6,406 nt of DNA. It comes from Rhodoferax sp. Lineage in GTDB: Bacteria; Pseudomonadota; Gammaproteobacteria; Burkholderiales; Burkholderiaceae. The notes beneath the pieces were generated by a model. The model had not been told where the DNA came from. It saw only the letters and a list, made by a program, of their open reading frames with translations, and did no database searches. Within the stretch, counting starts at the first letter, position 1. Each line of letters begins with the position of its first letter. The position numbers were made by a program, and so were the translations under genes. Where the stretch lies: assembly GCA_028292075.1 (NCBI GenBank), contig JAQGNA010000716.1, positions 1 to 6,406 of the forward strand, written 5' to 3'. Below are positions 6,317 through 6,406 of the stretch, piece by piece.

Positions 6317-6406
6317 GACACCCGATCGTCCTGAGCTTCGTCGAAGGGCCTGAGCTTGTCGAAGGACACCCGATTGTCCTGAGCTTCGTCGAAGGGCCTG
6401 AGCCTG
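6317..6406. repeat. 48-bp tandem repeat, nearly two units, running off the window
   Basis: Unit one is 6317-6364. Unit two begins at 6365 with the same GACACCCGAT start and is present for 42 bases before the edge. The two differ at only two positions in the shared part (6327 C versus 6375 T, and 6356 T versus 6404 C). Each unit is itself two inverted core repeats joined together. Further units may follow beyond 6406. Confidence 0.88.

Larger units (their letters stand above)
6103..6406. other. Non-coding region upstream of the operon, filled mostly by inverted and tandem repeats
   Basis: No convincing gene is present in these 304 bases. The first 44 (6103-6146) are G-rich on the plus strand and show neither a clear sigma70 promoter nor a good ribosome binding site for the DppB-like gene. 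The rest is the repeat cluster. A small hairpin, GGAAC (6257-6261) with GTTCC (6272-6276) and a 10-nt loop, sits in the centre between the two repeat arms. CCACCCACC (6281-6289) is complementary to GGTGGGTGG (6125-6133), so an outer stem is possible. The promoter is either here but unrecognised or lies upstream, perhaps before a binding-protein gene beyond the window. Confidence 0.7.
6147..6406. repeat. Cluster of about eight copies of a TTCGACAGGCTCAG-type intergenic repeat
   Basis: Three copies lie in plus orientation: 6147-6170, 6190-6213 and 6227-6250. The second and third are identical over 24 bp, starting CTTCGACAGGCTCAG and ending GAACGG; the first differs from them at four positions. 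Five copies are inverted: 6293-6316, 6323-6346, 6347-6364, 6371-6394 and 6395-6406, the last cut by the window edge. The 6323 and 6371 copies contain CTTCGTCGAAG, a 5+1+5 palindrome, where the others have CCTGTCGAAG. The sharing and orientation are seen directly. From memory, this core is a multicopy intergenic element in Comamonadaceae and related genomes, comparable in style to REP/BIME elements. Confidence 0.9.

Noticed and set aside
6147..6406. CRISPR array
   Set aside because: Repeats occur in both orientations, spacing is irregular (units abut or are 13-42 nt apart), there are no unique uniform spacers, and no cas gene is present.
6103..6406. Sigma70 promoter for the operon
   Set aside because: I looked on the minus strand for -35/-10 pairs at 16-18 bp spacing and found no convincing match in this GC-rich stretch, so none is reported.
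6147..6406. Insertion sequence end or transposon terminal repeats
   Set aside because: No transposase fragment, no target-site duplication identified, and many short copies rather than one pair of ends. A MITE-like or REP-like origin remains open.

Overview
The window is GC-rich (roughly two thirds G+C by eye) and densely coding on the minus strand. Codon use is strongly GC-ending. Together with the repeat family at the right edge, whose core TTCGACAGGCTCAG I recall as a common dispersed intergenic element in Comamonadaceae and related Burkholderiales, this suggests a betaproteobacterium of the Variovorax/Acidovorax/Hydrogenophaga kind. That placement is an inference and was not searched.

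From 6102 down to position 1 there is one tightly packed run of six co-directional genes, read right to left. First come two Dpp/Opp-family permeases: DppB-like (6102-5149) and DppC-like (5147-4254). Next come two ATPases of the same family: DppF-like (4257-3067) and DppD-like (3074-2004). Last come two amide-bond hydrolases: an amidase-signature enzyme (1975-776) and an M20-family hydantoinase/carbamoylase-type zinc hydrolase (from 761, running off the left edge). The gene junctions are a 1-nt gap, a 4-nt ATGA overlap, an 8-nt overlap with a GTG start, a 28-nt gap and a 14-nt gap. This is the layout of a single transcription unit with translational coupling.

The transporter would import a peptide-like or amide-containing solute. 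Its periplasmic binding protein is not in the window and could lie beyond 6406. The two cytoplasmic hydrolases would then open C-N bonds of the imported compound, an amide for the amidase and an N-carbamoyl/ureido group for the M20 enzyme. The substrate cannot be read from the sequence.

The 304 bases upstream of the first permease (6103-6406) contain no gene. They hold a cluster of about eight copies of one roughly 18-24-bp repeat. Three copies lie in one orientation and five in the other, so the cluster can form a long hairpin, and its right part is a 48-bp tandem repeat that continues past the window edge. No promoter or terminator could be identified with confidence. Nothing here clearly amounts to a new defence or mobile system. 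The points most worth a second look are the transporter-plus-two-hydrolases operon, the repeat cluster, and an 11-codon mini-ORF bridging the DppD-like gene and the amidase.
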